64,000 nucleotides of DNA, from assembly GCF_001005725.1 (NCBI RefSeq), contig NZ_LBIC01000001.1, positions 62,001-126,000 of the forward strand, read 5' to 3'. Position 1 is the first letter of the stretch. Each line of letters starts with the position of its first letter. This stretch comes from Sphingobium chungbukense. GTDB lineage: Bacteria > Pseudomonadota > Alphaproteobacteria > Sphingomonadales > Sphingomonadaceae. The position numbers were made by a program, and so were the translations under genes. Below, piece by piece: positions 9,110 to 19,444 of the stretch. The notes beneath the pieces are model-generated. The model was not told the origin of the DNA, made no database searches, and saw only the letters and a program-made list of their open reading frames with translations.

Positions 9110-10150
9110 TCATGTCTGGCTGGGCAGGATATCATCCGGCATGAGCGGCCGATTCCGGCGACGCCACCAGGACAGTATCGCCTCCCCAGCCGGCCGCTCG
9201 ACGCACCGGTTGATGAGCGTGCCAAGGCCGAGCGCCACCGCGAAGGCGGCTGCGAACCCGGTCCAGGGACTATATCCCGCTTCGGCCATCTTCAGCATCA
9301 CGACAAAGCCGACATGCTGGTGGATCAGGTAGAAGGAATAGCTGATCCCACCCATCCAGACGAGCGGCCTCAGGCGCAGGAAACGCAGCCGTCCGGCGAC
9401 CAGCGCCGCGAACGCCGCCAGCAGGATGATGCCCGCCAGGCTGATGTCCGGACTGTCGACGGTCGCGATCGACAGCAGCGCCAGCGCGGCATAGGGCACC
9501 TGCTGCCGCCAGCGCCGCTGCCCCGCCCAGACGCGATAGGATAATATGCCGATGATGAAGAAGGGCAGATAACGCAGCACCAGCAGCATCACGATCCGTT
9601 CCGGCATGCCCGGCCACAGCGCATAGAGCCAGCGCAGCGCCAGCCAGCCCAGCAACACCGGCTCCAGCCTTTTGAGGCCCACCCATTTCCAGATCGCCAC
9701 CATGCAGAAATAGAAGGCGATCTCGACCGTCAGCGTCCAATAGGCGCCATCGACCTCGGGCAGGAAGGCGAAACCCTGCAACATGGTGAAATTGGCCAGG
9801 ATCGCGCCCGGCCCGATCAGCAATTGCGACGCGCGCGCCAGATATTCGATGCCCAACGTCAGCAGCATCGCCACCAGATAGGCGGGATAAAGCCGGGCGA
9901 AACGGTTGACGGCAAAATCGGCCACGGTGCCGATGCGGTCCAGGGTGAAGAAGATCGCAAAGCCGGAAATGGTGAAGAACAGCAGCACGCGGTAATTGCC
10001 GCCCAGGAAACTGAAGGGCACATGCGCCGCTTGCGGAAACAGCTCGTGAAAGCGCGTCGAGTAATGGAACACCAGCACGCATAACGCGCCCAGGCCGCGC
10101 AAGGCGTCCAGTTCCGTCAAACGGCCAGAGGAGAGGCGCGACCCTGCCAT
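9110..10150 (-). CDS. Acyltransferase 3 family membrane protein
   Basis: This 346-residue integral membrane O-acyltransferase resembles the OatA/NodX family, which acetylates or acylates sugars on the cell surface. Family hallmarks are the early ELDALRGLGALCVLVFHY (with the R/H pair), then FFTISGF and NRFARLYPAYL. About ten hydrophobic segments follow. I prefer the ATG at 10150; an upstream TTG at 10177 is in frame but adds no conserved sequence. The substrate is unknown and no polysaccharide cluster surrounds it. Confidence 0.88.
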   Translation of the reverse strand: MAGSRLSSGRLTELDALRGLGALCVLVFHYSTRFHELFPQAAHVPFSFLGGNYRVLLFFTISGFAIFFTLDRIGTVADFAVNRFARLYPAYLVAMLLTLGIEYLARASQLLIGPGAILANFTMLQGFAFLPEVDGAYWTLTVEIAFYFCMVAIWKWVGLKRLEPVLLGWLALRWLYALWPGMPERIVMLLVLRYLPFFIIGILSYRVWAGQRRWRQQVPYAALALLSIATVDSPDISLAGIILLAAFAALVAGRLRFLRLRPLVWMGGISYSFYLIHQHVGFVVMLKMAEAGYSPWTGFAAAFAVALGLGTLINRCVERPAGEAILSWWRRRNRPLMPDDILPSQT

Positions 10151-10241
10151 GGCGGCGCTATAGCAACGAAGCAGCAATCATTCCGTTAATATCGTGGTTA
10201 AGCCCGCGCACTGCCTGCATTTTCCCATATCGTGCGGGCCG

Positions 10242-10781
10242 CTAGGATTTTTCCGCCTCGGCCGCGCGCTTGAGTCCCACCAACTGTTCCGCCAGCACCT
10301 TGTCGACGATCGGCGCGATCCTCATCCCACCCATGCGGATATAGCCGCCCACGACATAGCTCATGACGACTCGCACCCCCTTGCCGGCGGGCGTGATGTC
10401 GAAGGTCAGCGTTCCCGTCACCGCCTCCGCCTGCAATGGCCCCAGGGCGCCCGACAGCCGCAACTGCCGGTCAGGCGCTGCGTAGATCACCCGGGCATGC
10501 TCAACGCTCCCCGCCCGCCCGCTCTTGCCCGGCATGGTTTCGCAGAAACAGCCGCCCGCCACCGGCTGAAGGCGCAGATTGGCCGCCTTGCCGCTATAGG
10601 TATGTTCGCTGCTCCACCAGCGTCCGGGCTGGCCCAGCAAGCGATAGACGGTGGCCGCGTCCGCAGCGACTTCGACGCTGTTCTCCACCGCAAAGCCGCC
10701 ATCGCTGCTGGCTGTAACGGCAGAATGGGCCGGCGCGGCCATCGCCGCACCAGCCCATCCCAAAATCATGATCTTGCGCAT
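10242..10781 (-). CDS. Exported SRPBCC (START-like) domain protein
   Basis: This 179-residue protein has a short signal-like N-terminus (MRKIMILGWAGAAMAAPAHS). A SRPBCC/polyketide-cyclase-type ligand-binding domain follows: VENSVEVAADAATVYRLLGQPGRWW at the start and a long C-terminal helix VDKVLAEQLVGLKRAAE. The ligand is unknown. It lies 35 bases past adk on the same strand and could be read through from the end of the spc operon. Confidence 0.75.
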   Translation of the reverse strand: MRKIMILGWAGAAMAAPAHSAVTASSDGGFAVENSVEVAADAATVYRLLGQPGRWWSSEHTYSGKAANLRLQPVAGGCFCETMPGKSGRAGSVEHARVIYAAPDRQLRLSGALGPLQAEAVTGTLTFDITPAGKGVRVVMSYVVGGYIRMGGMRIAPIVDKVLAEQLVGLKRAAEAEKS

Positions 10782-10816
10782 GGCTCGTCCCTCCCGTGCA
10801 GGAGGGGCAGCGTAAC

Positions 10817-11473
10817 TCAGGCGCCCTTGCCGTCCAAGATGGCGGCGATCTCGACCGTCACATCGTCCATGTCGGCCATGCCGTCGACCCGCGACACGAT
10901 GCCGCGCGCTTCGTAGATCGGCAGGATCGGCGCGGTCTTGGCACGATATTCGGCCATGCGGGTGCGCACGGTTTCCTCATTGTCGTCCGGACGGCGCTTG
11001 AATTCATGACCACCGCATTTGTCGCAGCTGCCCTCGACCTTCGGCGTCTTGAACCTGTCGTGATAGCCCTCGCCGCAGGTCGCACAGGTAAAGCGGCCGG
11101 TGATGCGCTCGACCAGCGCGTCCTCGTTCACTTCCAGCTCGATCACATGGTCGAGCGTGCGATTGCGGTCCGACAGGATGCTATCGAGCGAATGGGCCTG
11201 CGCCTCCGTCCGCGGATAGCCGTCGAAGATCACGCCGGTTTCCGGCGCCAGCGCGTCCAGCGCCTCGCCGATGATGCCCGACACGATCTCGTCCGACACC
11301 AGTTCGCCCGCTTCCATCACGGCCTTGGCCTTGAGGCCGATCGGCGTCCCGGCCTTCACCGCCGCGCGGAGCATGTCGCCCGTCGACAGTTGCACCATGC
11401 CCCGGCTGTCCACCAGACGAGTCGCCTGGGTTCCCTTGCCGGCACCCGGAGGGCCGAGCAATATGATATTCAT
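10817..11473 (-). CDS. adk: Adenylate kinase with zinc-type lid
   Basis: This 218-residue kinase interconverts AMP, ADP and ATP. The P-loop GPPGAGKGTQ is at residues 7-16, with LSTGDMLR for AMP binding and DGYPRT. The lid domain carries a four-cysteine pattern (CATC and CDKC), so it probably binds zinc. I chose the ATG at 11473 because AGGGGAG lies about ten bases upstream; the ATG at 11482 lies right against that site. It follows secY, as is usual at the end of the spc operon. Confidence 0.97.
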   Translation of the reverse strand: MNIILLGPPGAGKGTQATRLVDSRGMVQLSTGDMLRAAVKAGTPIGLKAKAVMEAGELVSDEIVSGIIGEALDALAPETGVIFDGYPRTEAQAHSLDSILSDRNRTLDHVIELEVNEDALVERITGRFTCATCGEGYHDRFKTPKVEGSCDKCGGHEFKRRPDDNEETVRTRMAEYRAKTAPILPIYEARGIVSRVDGMADMDDVTVEIAAILDGKGA

Positions 11474-11518
11474 GTCGCGCATTCTCCCCTGTTCTTCGCG
11501 CTTTGACTGCCCTGCGCC

Positions 11519-12883
11519 CTAGCGCAGGCGCCCCTTCAGCTTCGCCTTCTTGATCAGATCCCCATATTGATGGGCGAGCAGGTGGCTCTGAATCTGCGTC
11601 ACGGTATCGACCGTAACATTGACGACGATCAATAGGCTAGTCCCACCAAGGTAGAAGGGAATCCCCGCCCGGGCGATCACGAATTCGGGCACCAGGCAGA
11701 TGAAGGCCAGATAGGCCGCGCCGATCACCGTGATCCGGGTCAGCACATAATCCAGATAATTTTCGGTGTTCTTGCCCGGACGGATGCCCGGAATGAACCC
11801 GCCATTGCGCTTGAGGTTATCCGCCGTCTCTTCCGGATTGAACACCACGGCGGTGTAGAAGAAGCAGAAGAAGACGATGCCGAGGCCATAGAGCGCCATA
11901 TAGACCGGGCTGCCGTGCGACAGATACTGGTTCAGCGTCAGCACGAAATCGCCCAGCTTGCTCTCGCCCGCAACGGTCTGCCCAGCGAACTGCGACACGG
12001 TGAGCGGCATCAGCAGCAGCGAGCTGGCGAAGATCGGCGGGATCACCCCCGCGGTGTTGACCTTCAGCGGCAGATGGCTGCGGTCGGCCTGCATCAGGCC
12101 CTGACGCGTCTGCCGCTTGGGATATTGAATCAGCACCCGGCGCTGCGCCCGCTCCATGAAGCAGATGAAGGCGATCAGACCAAAGCCCAGCACGATCACC
12201 AGGAAGATGATGAGGCCCGAAATCGCACCCGTGCTGCTCGACTTGAACAGATTGCTGAGCGTCACCGGCAACTGGGCGACGATACCCGCCATGATGATGA
12301 GCGAGACGCCATTGCCGATGCCGCGCGAGGTGATCTGCTCACCCAGCCACATCAGGAACATGGTGCCGCCGATCAGCGAAATCACCGCCGCGACGCGGAA
12401 CAGGATGCCCGGATCGACCACCGCCTGCACGCCCGATTGCGCGCCGAAGCTTTCAAGGCCGACGGCGATGAAATAGCCCTGCACCGCGGTCAGGCCGACC
12501 GTGCCGTAGCGGGTATATTGGTTCAGCTTCTTGCGCCCGCTTTCGCCTTCCTTCTTGATCGCGGCAAGCTGCGGCGAGAGGGAGGCGGCGAGCTGCACCA
12601 CGATCGAGGCGGTGATGTAGGGCATCACGCCGAGCGCGATCAGGCTCATGCGCGAAAGCGAACCGCCCGAGAAGGTGTTGAAGATGTCGAGGATGCCTCC
12701 GTTCGTCTGCTTGTAGAGCTGCGACAGGGCGGTCGGATCGACCCCCGGCAGCGGCACGAAGCTGAGGAAGCGGAAGACGATCAGCGCGCCCAGCGTGAAC
12801 CACAGGCGCTTCTTGAGGTCGGTCGCCTGGCTGAACTTCGCCAGGCTGAGATTGGATGCGAGCTGGTCGGCTCTCGATGCCAT
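11519..12883 (-). CDS. secY: Protein translocase subunit SecY
   Basis: This 454-residue pore subunit of the Sec translocon is an inner-membrane protein with about ten transmembrane helices. Conserved features include the plug-proximal GGSLSRMSLIALGVMPYI, the cytosolic loop region with RRVLIQYPKRQ, and the C-terminal GTSLLIVVNVTVDTV. It is the penultimate gene of the spc operon, and a strong hairpin separates it from rplO. Confidence 0.98.
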   Translation of the reverse strand: MASRADQLASNLSLAKFSQATDLKKRLWFTLGALIVFRFLSFVPLPGVDPTALSQLYKQTNGGILDIFNTFSGGSLSRMSLIALGVMPYITASIVVQLAASLSPQLAAIKKEGESGRKKLNQYTRYGTVGLTAVQGYFIAVGLESFGAQSGVQAVVDPGILFRVAAVISLIGGTMFLMWLGEQITSRGIGNGVSLIIMAGIVAQLPVTLSNLFKSSSTGAISGLIIFLVIVLGFGLIAFICFMERAQRRVLIQYPKRQTRQGLMQADRSHLPLKVNTAGVIPPIFASSLLLMPLTVSQFAGQTVAGESKLGDFVLTLNQYLSHGSPVYMALYGLGIVFFCFFYTAVVFNPEETADNLKRNGGFIPGIRPGKNTENYLDYVLTRITVIGAAYLAFICLVPEFVIARAGIPFYLGGTSLLIVVNVTVDTVTQIQSHLLAHQYGDLIKKAKLKGRLR

Positions 12884-13011
12884 CTTGGCTGCCCTTCAAA
12901 ACATCTAGCCGGGACACGCGCCCGGAGCGGAATCGCTAACCCCTTAGCGGGGCGATGGGGCGCTGTCGAACCGGATATTGCCGCCGATGCGACGAAAAAG
13001 CCCCTGATGCA

Positions 13012-13049
13012 CATGGCCCCGCTTACCCATATCGGGCAGCGGGGCCATG
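13012..13049 (-). terminator. Strong hairpin between rplO and secY
   Basis: CATGGCCCCGCT (13012-13023) and AGCGGGGCCATG (13038-13049) form a perfect 12-bp stem 25 bases past the rplO stop. On the minus strand GGGGCTTTTTCG follows about ten bases later. It may be a terminator or attenuator that lowers secY-adk expression relative to ribosomal proteins. The 190-base rplO-secY gap holds no gene. Confidence 0.55.
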
Positions 13050-13073
13050 CTTGCAAGAGTGGGTAGACCGAAA

Positions 13074-13610
13074 TCAGGCCTTCGCTGCGGCCTTCTTGGC
13101 CGCAAGGGCGGTGCCCTTCTTCGCCTTGGCCTTTTCAGCCGCTGGAACCACCTCGATCACATCGACCTTGCCGCCAGCCTTCTCGACCGCCTCGACGGCG
13201 CCCTTGGAGGCGCCAGCGACCAGGAAGCTGACCTTCGCGGTCAGATCGCCCTTGGCGAGCAGGCGCACGCCGTCCTTGCCGCCACGGGCCAGGGCAGCGG
13301 CCTTCAGCGCCGCATGGTCGATGGTCGCATTGGCGTCGAGCTTGCCGGCGTCGATCGCCTTCTGCACCGCGCCCAGGTTCACGATCGCGTAATCCTTGGC
13401 GAAGATGTTGTTGAAGCCGCGCTTCGGCAGACGCATGTGGAGAGGCATCTGGCCACCCTCGAAGCCGTTGATGGCAACGCCCGAACGCGCCTTGGCACCC
13501 TTCTGGCCGCGACCGGCGGTCTTGCCCTTGCCCGAGCCGATACCACGGCCGACGCGCATCCGGCCCTTGCGGGCACCGGCATTGTCATTGAGTTCGTTGA
13601 GCTTCGTCAT
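13074..13610 (-). CDS. rplO: 50S ribosomal protein L15
   Basis: This 178-residue late-assembly 50S protein begins [12 protein letters not shown] and has the conserved [18 protein letters not shown] stretch. It is some 30 residues longer than typical L15 because of an alanine/lysine-rich C-terminal tail. The start is the ATG at 13610; an in-frame GTG at 13619 is only nine bases upstream and less likely. Confidence 0.96.
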   Translation of the reverse strand: MTKLNELNDNAGARKGRMRVGRGIGSGKGKTAGRGQKGAKARSGVAINGFEGGQMPLHMRLPKRGFNNIFAKDYAIVNLGAVQKAIDAGKLDANATIDHAALKAAALARGGKDGVRLLAKGDLTAKVSFLVAGASKGAVEAVEKAGGKVDVIEVVPAAEKAKAKKGTALAAKKAAAKA

Positions 13611-13663
13611 TGTTTGCACTCGCTTTCGCTATGTTCGCGCAGTCCCATCTGGGACAACTAAAA

Positions 13664-13719
13664 GAGGGCACGCCATTAGCGCCCTTTCCCAAAATACGAA
13701 AGAGGGGTTGCCCCCTCTT
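13664..13719 (-). terminator. Two consecutive hairpins between rpmD and rplO
   Basis: The stem AAGAGGGG/CCCCTCTT (13700-13719, four-base loop) is followed on the minus strand by a second stem, GGGCGC/GTGCCC (about 13664-13686), with the tail TCTTTTAG. They occupy the 137-base rpmD-rplO gap. They may attenuate or process the spc transcript. Confidence 0.45.
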
Positions 13720-13747
13720 CCGCTTCATTCCGTCATGATCGGAAGGC

Positions 13748-13927
13748 TCAGCCTTCGACCACGGCCACCATGTGCGGCAGCTTGGCGATGGCACCGCGGA
13801 CTTCCGCCGTGTCTTCCAGCTCCACGACGCGGTTCATCTTGCCAAGGCCGAGGCCGATCAGAATCTTCTTCTGGGCTTCGGGGCGACGGATCGGCGAACC
13901 GATCTGCTTGATCTTGATCTTCGCCAT
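13748..13927 (-). CDS. rpmD: 50S ribosomal protein L30
   Basis: This 59-residue L30 reads [19 protein letters not shown] at the N-terminus and has [16 protein letters not shown] in the middle, the standard L30 signature. It lies between rpsE and rplO as in most bacteria. Confidence 0.95.
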   Translation of the reverse strand: MAKIKIKQIGSPIRRPEAQKKILIGLGLGKMNRVVELEDTAEVRGAIAKLPHMVAVVEG

Positions 13928-13933
13928 GATGTC

Positions 13934-14641
13934 TTACTCCGCAATCGCTTCGGCGTCAGCCTGCGCGACTTCAGCCGAGGCGCCACCGCGACGCAGAAGG
14001 TCGGCGACCTTCTTGCCACGACGCTGCGCAACCGCCTTCGGGCTGACCTGTTCACCCAGCGCCGCGAAGGTCGCCCGGATCATGTTATAGGGGTTCGACG
14101 TGCCGTTGGACTTGGTCACGACGTCCGCGACGCCGAGGCTTTCGAACACGGCGCGCATCGGACCGCCGGCGATGATGCCCGTACCGGCAGGCGCCGAACG
14201 GACCGTCACCTTGCCCGCACCGAAATGGCCGAGGCCATCATGATGCAGCGTGCGGCCTTCCTTCAGCGGAACGCGAACCATCGCCTTCTTGGCCGAAGCG
14301 GTCGCCTTGCTGATGGCTTCAGGCACTTCGCGCGCCTTGCCATGGCCGAAGCCGGCACGACCCTTGCCGTCGCCGACGACGACCAGAGCGGCGAAACCGA
14401 AGCGCTTACCGCCCTTGACGGTCTTCGAGACGCGGTTGATGTGAACCAGCTTCTCGATCAGCTCTTCGCCCTGCTCCTCGTCGCGGTTGCCGCGACGGTC
14501 GTCGCGACGGCCACGGCCGCCACGCTCGCCACGGTTGCGATCGCCGCCACGGCCACGGCCACGGCCGGGACCCCGACCTTCGGTCTGAGCCTCGACGCCC
14601 TCGGTCGGGGCGCCGGCTTCAATGGTGTTTTCTTCAGCCAT
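13934..14641 (-). CDS. rpsE: 30S ribosomal protein S5 with RG-rich N-terminal extension
   Basis: The S5 body begins near residue 60 ([19 protein letters not shown]), with the double-stranded-RNA-binding core and the [17 protein letters not shown] stretch (here [14 protein letters not shown]). S5 lines the mRNA entry site and affects fidelity. At 235 residues it is about 65-70 longer than typical S5. Most of the excess is an N-terminal extension: an acidic start, then a run of RG/RGG repeats (about residues 22-51). Such basic disordered tails often contact rRNA, but its role here is unknown. Confidence 0.96.
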   Translation of the reverse strand: MAEENTIEAGAPTEGVEAQTEGRGPGRGRGRGGDRNRGERGGRGRRDDRRGNRDEEQGEELIEKLVHINRVSKTVKGGKRFGFAALVVVGDGKGRAGFGHGKAREVPEAISKATASAKKAMVRVPLKEGRTLHHDGLGHFGAGKVTVRSAPAGTGIIAGGPMRAVFESLGVADVVTKSNGTSNPYNMIRATFAALGEQVSPKAVAQRRGKKVADLLRRGGASAEVAQADAEAIAE

Positions 14642-14643
14642 GA

Positions 14644-15009
14644 TCAGAACTCCAGCCCGGCTTCACGGGCCGCATCGGCCAGCGCCTTGACGCGGCCATG
14701 GAACAGGAAGCCACCACGGTCGAACACGACCTGGGTGACGCCGGCAGCGGTCGCCGCAGCGGCGACGCGCTTGCCGACTTCGGCAGCGGCTTCGGAAGAG
14801 GCGCCGGTCTTGCCCAGAGCCTTGGCACCCACATCCTTGTCCAGGGTCGAAGCCGACGCCAGGGTCTTGCCCTGCGCGTCGTCGATGACCTGGGCGTAGA
14901 TGTGACGGCCCGAACGGTGGACGCTGAGGCGCGGACGGGTGCCCGAAACAGCCTTGAGCGCGGTGCGGACGCGGCGACGACGCCGCGCGAAGAGGGAAAG
15001 CTTTGCCAT
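14644..15009 (-). CDS. rplR: 50S ribosomal protein L18
   Basis: This 121-residue 5S rRNA-binding protein begins [20 protein letters not shown] and has [18 protein letters not shown], followed by the conserved C-terminal [21 protein letters not shown]. The start is the ATG at 15009; longer readings into rplF sequence are spurious. Confidence 0.97.
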   Translation of the reverse strand: MAKLSLFARRRRRVRTALKAVSGTRPRLSVHRSGRHIYAQVIDDAQGKTLASASTLDKDVGAKALGKTGASSEAAAEVGKRVAAAATAAGVTQVVFDRGGFLFHGRVKALADAAREAGLEF

Positions 15010-15010
15010 C

Positions 15011-15544
15011 TTACTTCTTCTTCCCTTCCTTGCGGAAGATGAACTCGCCGGCGTACTTGATACCCTTGCCCTTATAGGGTTCGGGCTTGCGCCAGCGGCG
15101 GATCTCGGCGGCAACCTGACCCACCTTCTGCTTGTCGATGCCGCTGATCTCGACCGTCGTGTTATCCGGGGTCTTGATCTCGATGCCTTCCGGCACGTCG
15201 AAGTCGACGTCATGCGAATAGCCGAGCTTCAGGTTCAGAACCTTGCCCTTGGCGTCCGCACGATAACCGACGCCGGTGATCAGCAGCTTCTTGGTGTAGC
15301 CCTCGGTCACGCCCGTGATCAGGTTGGCGACCAGCGTGCGCTGCATGCCCCAGAAAGCGCGGGCGCGCTTGCTGTCATTGGCAGGCTTCACCGCGATCAC
15401 ACCGTCTTCGATGCTGTAGGTGACTTCGTCGGCCAGCGGCAGCGACAGGGTGCCCTTGGGGCCCTTCACCGACAGCTGACCGCCTTCAATCGACGCCGTG
15501 ACGCCCGCGGGGACGGCAACCGGCTTCTTACCAGTACGGCTCAT
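15011..15544 (-). CDS. rplF: 50S ribosomal protein L6
   Basis: This 177-residue protein consists of two repeated L6 domains. It starts [15 protein letters not shown] and ends with the signature [14 protein letters not shown] near the C-terminus. Its start codon overlaps the rpsH stop by one base (TGATG), so the two are translationally coupled. Confidence 0.97.
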   Translation of the reverse strand: MSRTGKKPVAVPAGVTASIEGGQLSVKGPKGTLSLPLADEVTYSIEDGVIAVKPANDSKRARAFWGMQRTLVANLITGVTEGYTKKLLITGVGYRADAKGKVLNLKLGYSHDVDFDVPEGIEIKTPDNTTVEISGIDKQKVGQVAAEIRRWRKPEPYKGKGIKYAGEFIFRKEGKKK

Positions 15545-15939
15545 CAGAACACCTCCGCCAGCACTTCGCCGCCGACATTCTGCTCACGCGCTTCGGCGTC
15601 GGACAGAACGCCGCGGGGCGTCGAGACAATGGTGATGCCCAGGCCATTGCGGATAACCGGCAGTTCCTTGGAACCCGAATAGACGCGGCGGCCCGGCTTC
15701 GACACGCGGGCGACATGCTTGATCGCCGGCTGGCCTTCGAAATATTTCAGCTCGATGCGCAGGCCAGCATGCTTGCCGAGCAGTTCCTCGGAATAGCCAC
15801 GGATGTAACCTTCGCGCTGCAGCACGTCGAGCACGCGGGCGCGCAGCTTCGAAGCGGGGGACATCACGCTGTCCTTCTTCGCCTGCTGCCCGTTGCGGAT
15901 GCGGGTGAGCATATCACCCAGGGGATCGGTCAATGCCAT
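15544..15939 (-). CDS. rpsH: 30S ribosomal protein S8
   Basis: This 131-residue 16S central-domain binder starts [18 protein letters not shown] and ends in the [13 protein letters not shown] signature. In many bacteria S8 is the autogenous repressor of the spc operon. Its stop overlaps the rplF start. Confidence 0.97.
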   Translation of the reverse strand: MALTDPLGDMLTRIRNGQQAKKDSVMSPASKLRARVLDVLQREGYIRGYSEELLGKHAGLRIELKYFEGQPAIKHVARVSKPGRRVYSGSKELPVIRNGLGITIVSTPRGVLSDAEAREQNVGGEVLAEVF

Positions 15940-15951
15940 CTCAAATGATCC

Positions 15952-16257
15952 TTACCAGCTCGACTTGGTGACGCCGGGGATCAGGCCCTTGTTGGCCAGA
16001 TCACGCAGCTGCACGCGGCAGAGGCGGAATTTGCGGTAATAAGCGCGGGGACGCCCCGTCAGCTCGCAGCGGTTCCGAACGCGGGTCGGGTTGCCGTTGC
16101 GGGGGATCTCCGCCATCTTCAGACGCGCGATCAGACGATCGCTGTCATCGGCCGCGGTATCATTCGCGATCGCCTTGAGCTTCGCATAGCGGCCGGCATA
16201 TTTCTTCACCAGCTTCTTGCGGCGCTCGTTCTTGTTGATCGAACTCAGTTTCGCCAT
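15952..16257 (-). CDS. rpsN: 30S ribosomal protein S14, zinc-free form
   Basis: This 101-residue S14 contains [25 protein letters not shown] and ends in KSSW. The length and the absence of paired CxxC motifs show the zinc-independent (C-minus) type. Confidence 0.97.
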   Translation of the reverse strand: MAKLSSINKNERRKKLVKKYAGRYAKLKAIANDTAADDSDRLIARLKMAEIPRNGNPTRVRNRCELTGRPRAYYRKFRLCRVQLRDLANKGLIPGVTKSSW

Positions 16258-16324
16258 GACTTAAGTTCTCTTCCTTAGCTTAAGCGTTGGGAGAGAAGCG
16301 GGGCCAGATTCCCTAAAAAGGGCT

Positions 16325-16896
<572 letters not shown>

Positions 16897-16897
<1 letters not shown>

Positions 16898-17208
16898 TAC
16901 AGCACCTCACCGGACTTGACGGCGACGCGGACCTTCTTGCCGTCGCGATCCTCGAAACGGACGCGGGTCGGCTTGCCATCCTTGTCGGCGACAGCGACGT
17001 TCGAAATGTGGAGCGGCGCGGGCTTGCGCTCGATGCCACCCTGCGGGTTCGCCTGGTCGGGCTTGCGATGCTTCGCATGCACGTTGATGCCTTCGACGAG
17101 GACCTTGTCGGCCTTCGGCAGCACCTGCAGGACGGCGCCGGTGCGGCCCTTGTCCTTGCCGGCCAGGATGACGACCTTGTCGCCCTTCTTGATCTTGGCA
17201 GCGCTCAT
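16897..17208 (-). CDS. rplX: 50S ribosomal protein L24
   Basis: This 103-residue assembly initiator has the KOW motif [19 protein letters not shown] near the N-terminus and [18 protein letters not shown]. It overlaps rplE and rplN by single bases, which indicates tight coupling. Confidence 0.97.
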
Positions 17209-17576
17209 TACAGCACCTCGGGGGCAAGGCTGATGATCTTCATGTGCTTCTTGGCGCGCAGTTCGCGAACGACGGGGCCAAAGATACGGGTGCCGATCGG
17301 CTCCTCGTTCTTGTTGATGAGCACAGCGGCATTGCCGTCGAAGCGAATCACGCTGCCATCAGCGCGACGCACGTCCTTGGCGGTGCGCACGATGACGGCG
17401 CGGTGCACGTCACCCTTCTTCACCTTGCCACGAGGCGCAGCTTCCTTGATCGAGACGACGATGATGTCGCCCACGCTCGCGAAGCGACGCTTCGAGCCGC
17501 CCAGCACCTTGATGCACTGGACGCGCTTGGCGCCGCTGTTGTCAGCGACGTCAAGATTGGATTGCATCTGGATCAT
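17208..17576 (-). CDS. rplN: 50S ribosomal protein L14
   Basis: This 122-residue protein reads [21 protein letters not shown] and has [20 protein letters not shown], the L14 signature. It is the first gene of the spc-type block and is preceded by a 200-base structured spacer, so it may have its own control. Confidence 0.98.
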   Translation of the reverse strand: MIQMQSNLDVADNSGAKRVQCIKVLGGSKRRFASVGDIIVVSIKEAAPRGKVKKGDVHRAVIVRTAKDVRRADGSVIRFDGNAAVLINKNEEPIGTRIFGPVVRELRAKKHMKIISLAPEVL

Positions 17577-17776
17577 GGATCCGGTTCCTTCTTATTTGGC
17601 CTACCGGGACAATTCCCGGCGGTTCCGAATTTCGTTGCCTAGAGCCTTTGACAAACCATCTGACTCGCACCCGGCGAGCCATTTGACTCTACGCGAAGCG
17701 CGGGCCTGTACCCTTTCCTGGAGGAAAAGGCCAGCCCCGCGCCGCGATTTTAGTTCAAAGGCTCAACGAGCCTCCC
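17577..17776 (-). promoter_or_regulatory. Structured rpsQ-rplN spacer
   Basis: No gene is present. On the minus strand it holds a long hairpin: GCGCGGG pairing (17698-17704 with 17736-17742) closes over CCTTTCC/GGAAAAGG. A second perfect stem, CCGGGA/TCCCGG (17604-17619), lies about 28 bases before rplN. Near-repeats GAGTCAAATGG and GAGTCAGATGG lie between. It is the likely boundary between the S10 and spc units, through a promoter, attenuator or ribosomal-protein binding site; which of these I cannot tell. Confidence 0.4.
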
Positions 17777-18040
17777 TCAGGCCGCCGTTTCCGGCGACTT
17801 GTGGGTGTCCACGCGCTCGATGACCTTCCAGGTCTTGAGCTTGGAAATCGGAGCGGTCTCCTCGATGCGGACCGTTTCGCCTTCCTTGTAGACATTGCCC
17901 TCGTCATGGGCATGGTACTTCTTCGAGCGGCGGATGATCTTGCCGTAGAGCGCATGCTTAACCTTGCGCTCCACGCGAACCACCACCGTCTTGTCGGTCT
18001 TGTCGGAAACCACCGTTCCCGTCAGCACGCGCTTGGGCAT
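17777..18040 (-). CDS. rpsQ: 30S ribosomal protein S17
   Basis: This 87-residue OB-fold primary 16S binder begins [21 protein letters not shown] and contains [14 protein letters not shown]. It is the last gene of the S10-type block. Confidence 0.97.
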   Translation of the reverse strand: MPKRVLTGTVVSDKTDKTVVVRVERKVKHALYGKIIRRSKKYHAHDEGNVYKEGETVRIEETAPISKLKTWKVIERVDTHKSPETAA

Positions 18041-18054
18041 CGTGTAGTTCCTTC

Positions 18055-18288
18055 TTACTTCGCAGCCGAGCGTGAACGCCCAGCTTCTTCTTGTGCGCTC
18101 CGCGCACGGGCGGACTGGAGGGTCTTGATCTGCGCGATCGAGCGACGGACTTCCTTCACGCGGCTCGGCTTTTCCAGCTGGTTGGTGGCCGCCTGGAAAC
18201 GCAGGTTGAACTGCTCGCGCTTCAGGTTGTTGAGCTCGGTCGACAGCTCGTCGTCCGACTTGGTCTTGAGGTCAGCTACATTCGCCAC
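18055..18288 (-). CDS. rpmC: 50S ribosomal protein L29
   Basis: This 77-residue two-helix protein sits near the exit tunnel. The core [19 protein letters not shown] and [14 protein letters not shown] is typical. A roughly ten-residue charged tail ([13 protein letters not shown]) extends it beyond the usual length. Confidence 0.96.
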   Translation of the reverse strand: MANVADLKTKSDDELSTELNNLKREQFNLRFQAATNQLEKPSRVKEVRRSIAQIKTLQSARARSAQEEAGRSRSAAK

Positions 18289-18291
18289 GGA

Positions 18292-18723
18292 TTAACCCTC
18301 CAGGTGGGAGGTGTCGCCGAGGCGAGCGACAACCTTCGTCTTGATCGGCAGCTTCATCGCGGCGCGCGAGAAAGCCTCTGCTGCGAGCGGGCCGGGAACG
18401 CCGTCCAGTTCGAACAGGATGCGGCCCGGCTTGACGCGAGCTGCCCAATATTCGACCGAACCCTTACCCTTACCCTGACGGACTTCGGCGGGCTTCTTGG
18501 AAACCGGCACGTCGGGGAACACGCGGATCCACAGACGGCCCTGACGGCGAAGGTGGCGCTGGATCGCGCGGCGGGCCGCTTCGATCTGGCGTGCGGTGAC
18601 GCGCTCGGGTTCCAGAGCCTTCAGACCATAGGCGCCGAAGTTCAGAGCCGAACCGCCCTTGGCGTCGCCCTTGATCCGGCCCTTGAAGGTCTTGCGGAAC
18701 TTCATTTTTTTCGGTTGCAGCAT
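18292..18723 (-). CDS. rplP: 50S ribosomal protein L16
   Basis: This 143-residue protein contacts A-site tRNA. It begins [19 protein letters not shown] and has [20 protein letters not shown] and [13 protein letters not shown]. Confidence 0.98.
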   Translation of the reverse strand: MLQPKKMKFRKTFKGRIKGDAKGGSALNFGAYGLKALEPERVTARQIEAARRAIQRHLRRQGRLWIRVFPDVPVSKKPAEVRQGKGKGSVEYWAARVKPGRILFELDGVPGPLAAEAFSRAAMKLPIKTKVVARLGDTSHLEG

Positions 18724-18744
18724 GACGCTATACCTACCTTATTC

Positions 18745-19440
18745 TCAGCGCGCCGGGCGCACGCCGGAGGTCTGAGCCTCCAGCATCAGCCGGTCGGTAG
18801 CCATCGGATCGTGACCAAGGATTTCGCCCTTGAAGATCCAGACCTTGATGCCGCAGACGCCATAAGCGGTGTGCGCTTCGGCTTCGGCATAGTCGACGTT
18901 CGCGCGCAGCGTGTGCAGCGGAACGCGGCCTTCGCGATACCATTCCACGCGGGCGATCTCCGCGCCGCCCAGACGGCCGCCGCAGGTGATCTTGATGCCT
19001 TCGGCGCCCAAACGCAGGGCCGACTGCACCGCACGCTTCATCGCACGGCGGAACGCCACGCGACGCTCCAACTGGTCGGCAATGCCCTGCGCGACGAGCT
19101 TGGAGTCGATTTCCGGCTTGCGGATTTCGACAATGTTCAGGCTGACGTCCGAAGAGGTCAGGCTGCCCAGCTTCTTGCGTAGCTTCTCGATGTCCGCGCC
19201 CTTCTTGCCGATGATGACACCGGGACGGGCAGCGTAGATCGACACGCGGCACAGCTTGGCGGGACGCTCGATCACGACCTTGGAGATCGCGGCCTGCGGC
19301 AGGTTCTTCATGATATACTGGCGGATCTTCAGATCCTCCAGCAGCAGGCGGCCGTAATCGGCGCCTTCCGCGAACCAGCGGCTGTCCCAGGTACGGTTGA
19401 TCTGCAGGCGCAGACCGATCGGATTGCTCTTGTGACCCAT
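18745..19440 (-). CDS. rpsC: 30S ribosomal protein S3
   Basis: This 231-residue protein starts [21 protein letters not shown]. Its KH domain has the signature [19 protein letters not shown], and its C-terminal domain has [16 protein letters not shown]. With S4 and S5 it forms the mRNA entry helicase. Confidence 0.98.
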   Translation of the reverse strand: MGHKSNPIGLRLQINRTWDSRWFAEGADYGRLLLEDLKIRQYIMKNLPQAAISKVVIERPAKLCRVSIYAARPGVIIGKKGADIEKLRKKLGSLTSSDVSLNIVEIRKPEIDSKLVAQGIADQLERRVAFRRAMKRAVQSALRLGAEGIKITCGGRLGGAEIARVEWYREGRVPLHTLRANVDYAEAEAHTAYGVCGIKVWIFKGEILGHDPMATDRLMLEAQTSGVRPAR

Positions 19441-19444
19441 AGTC

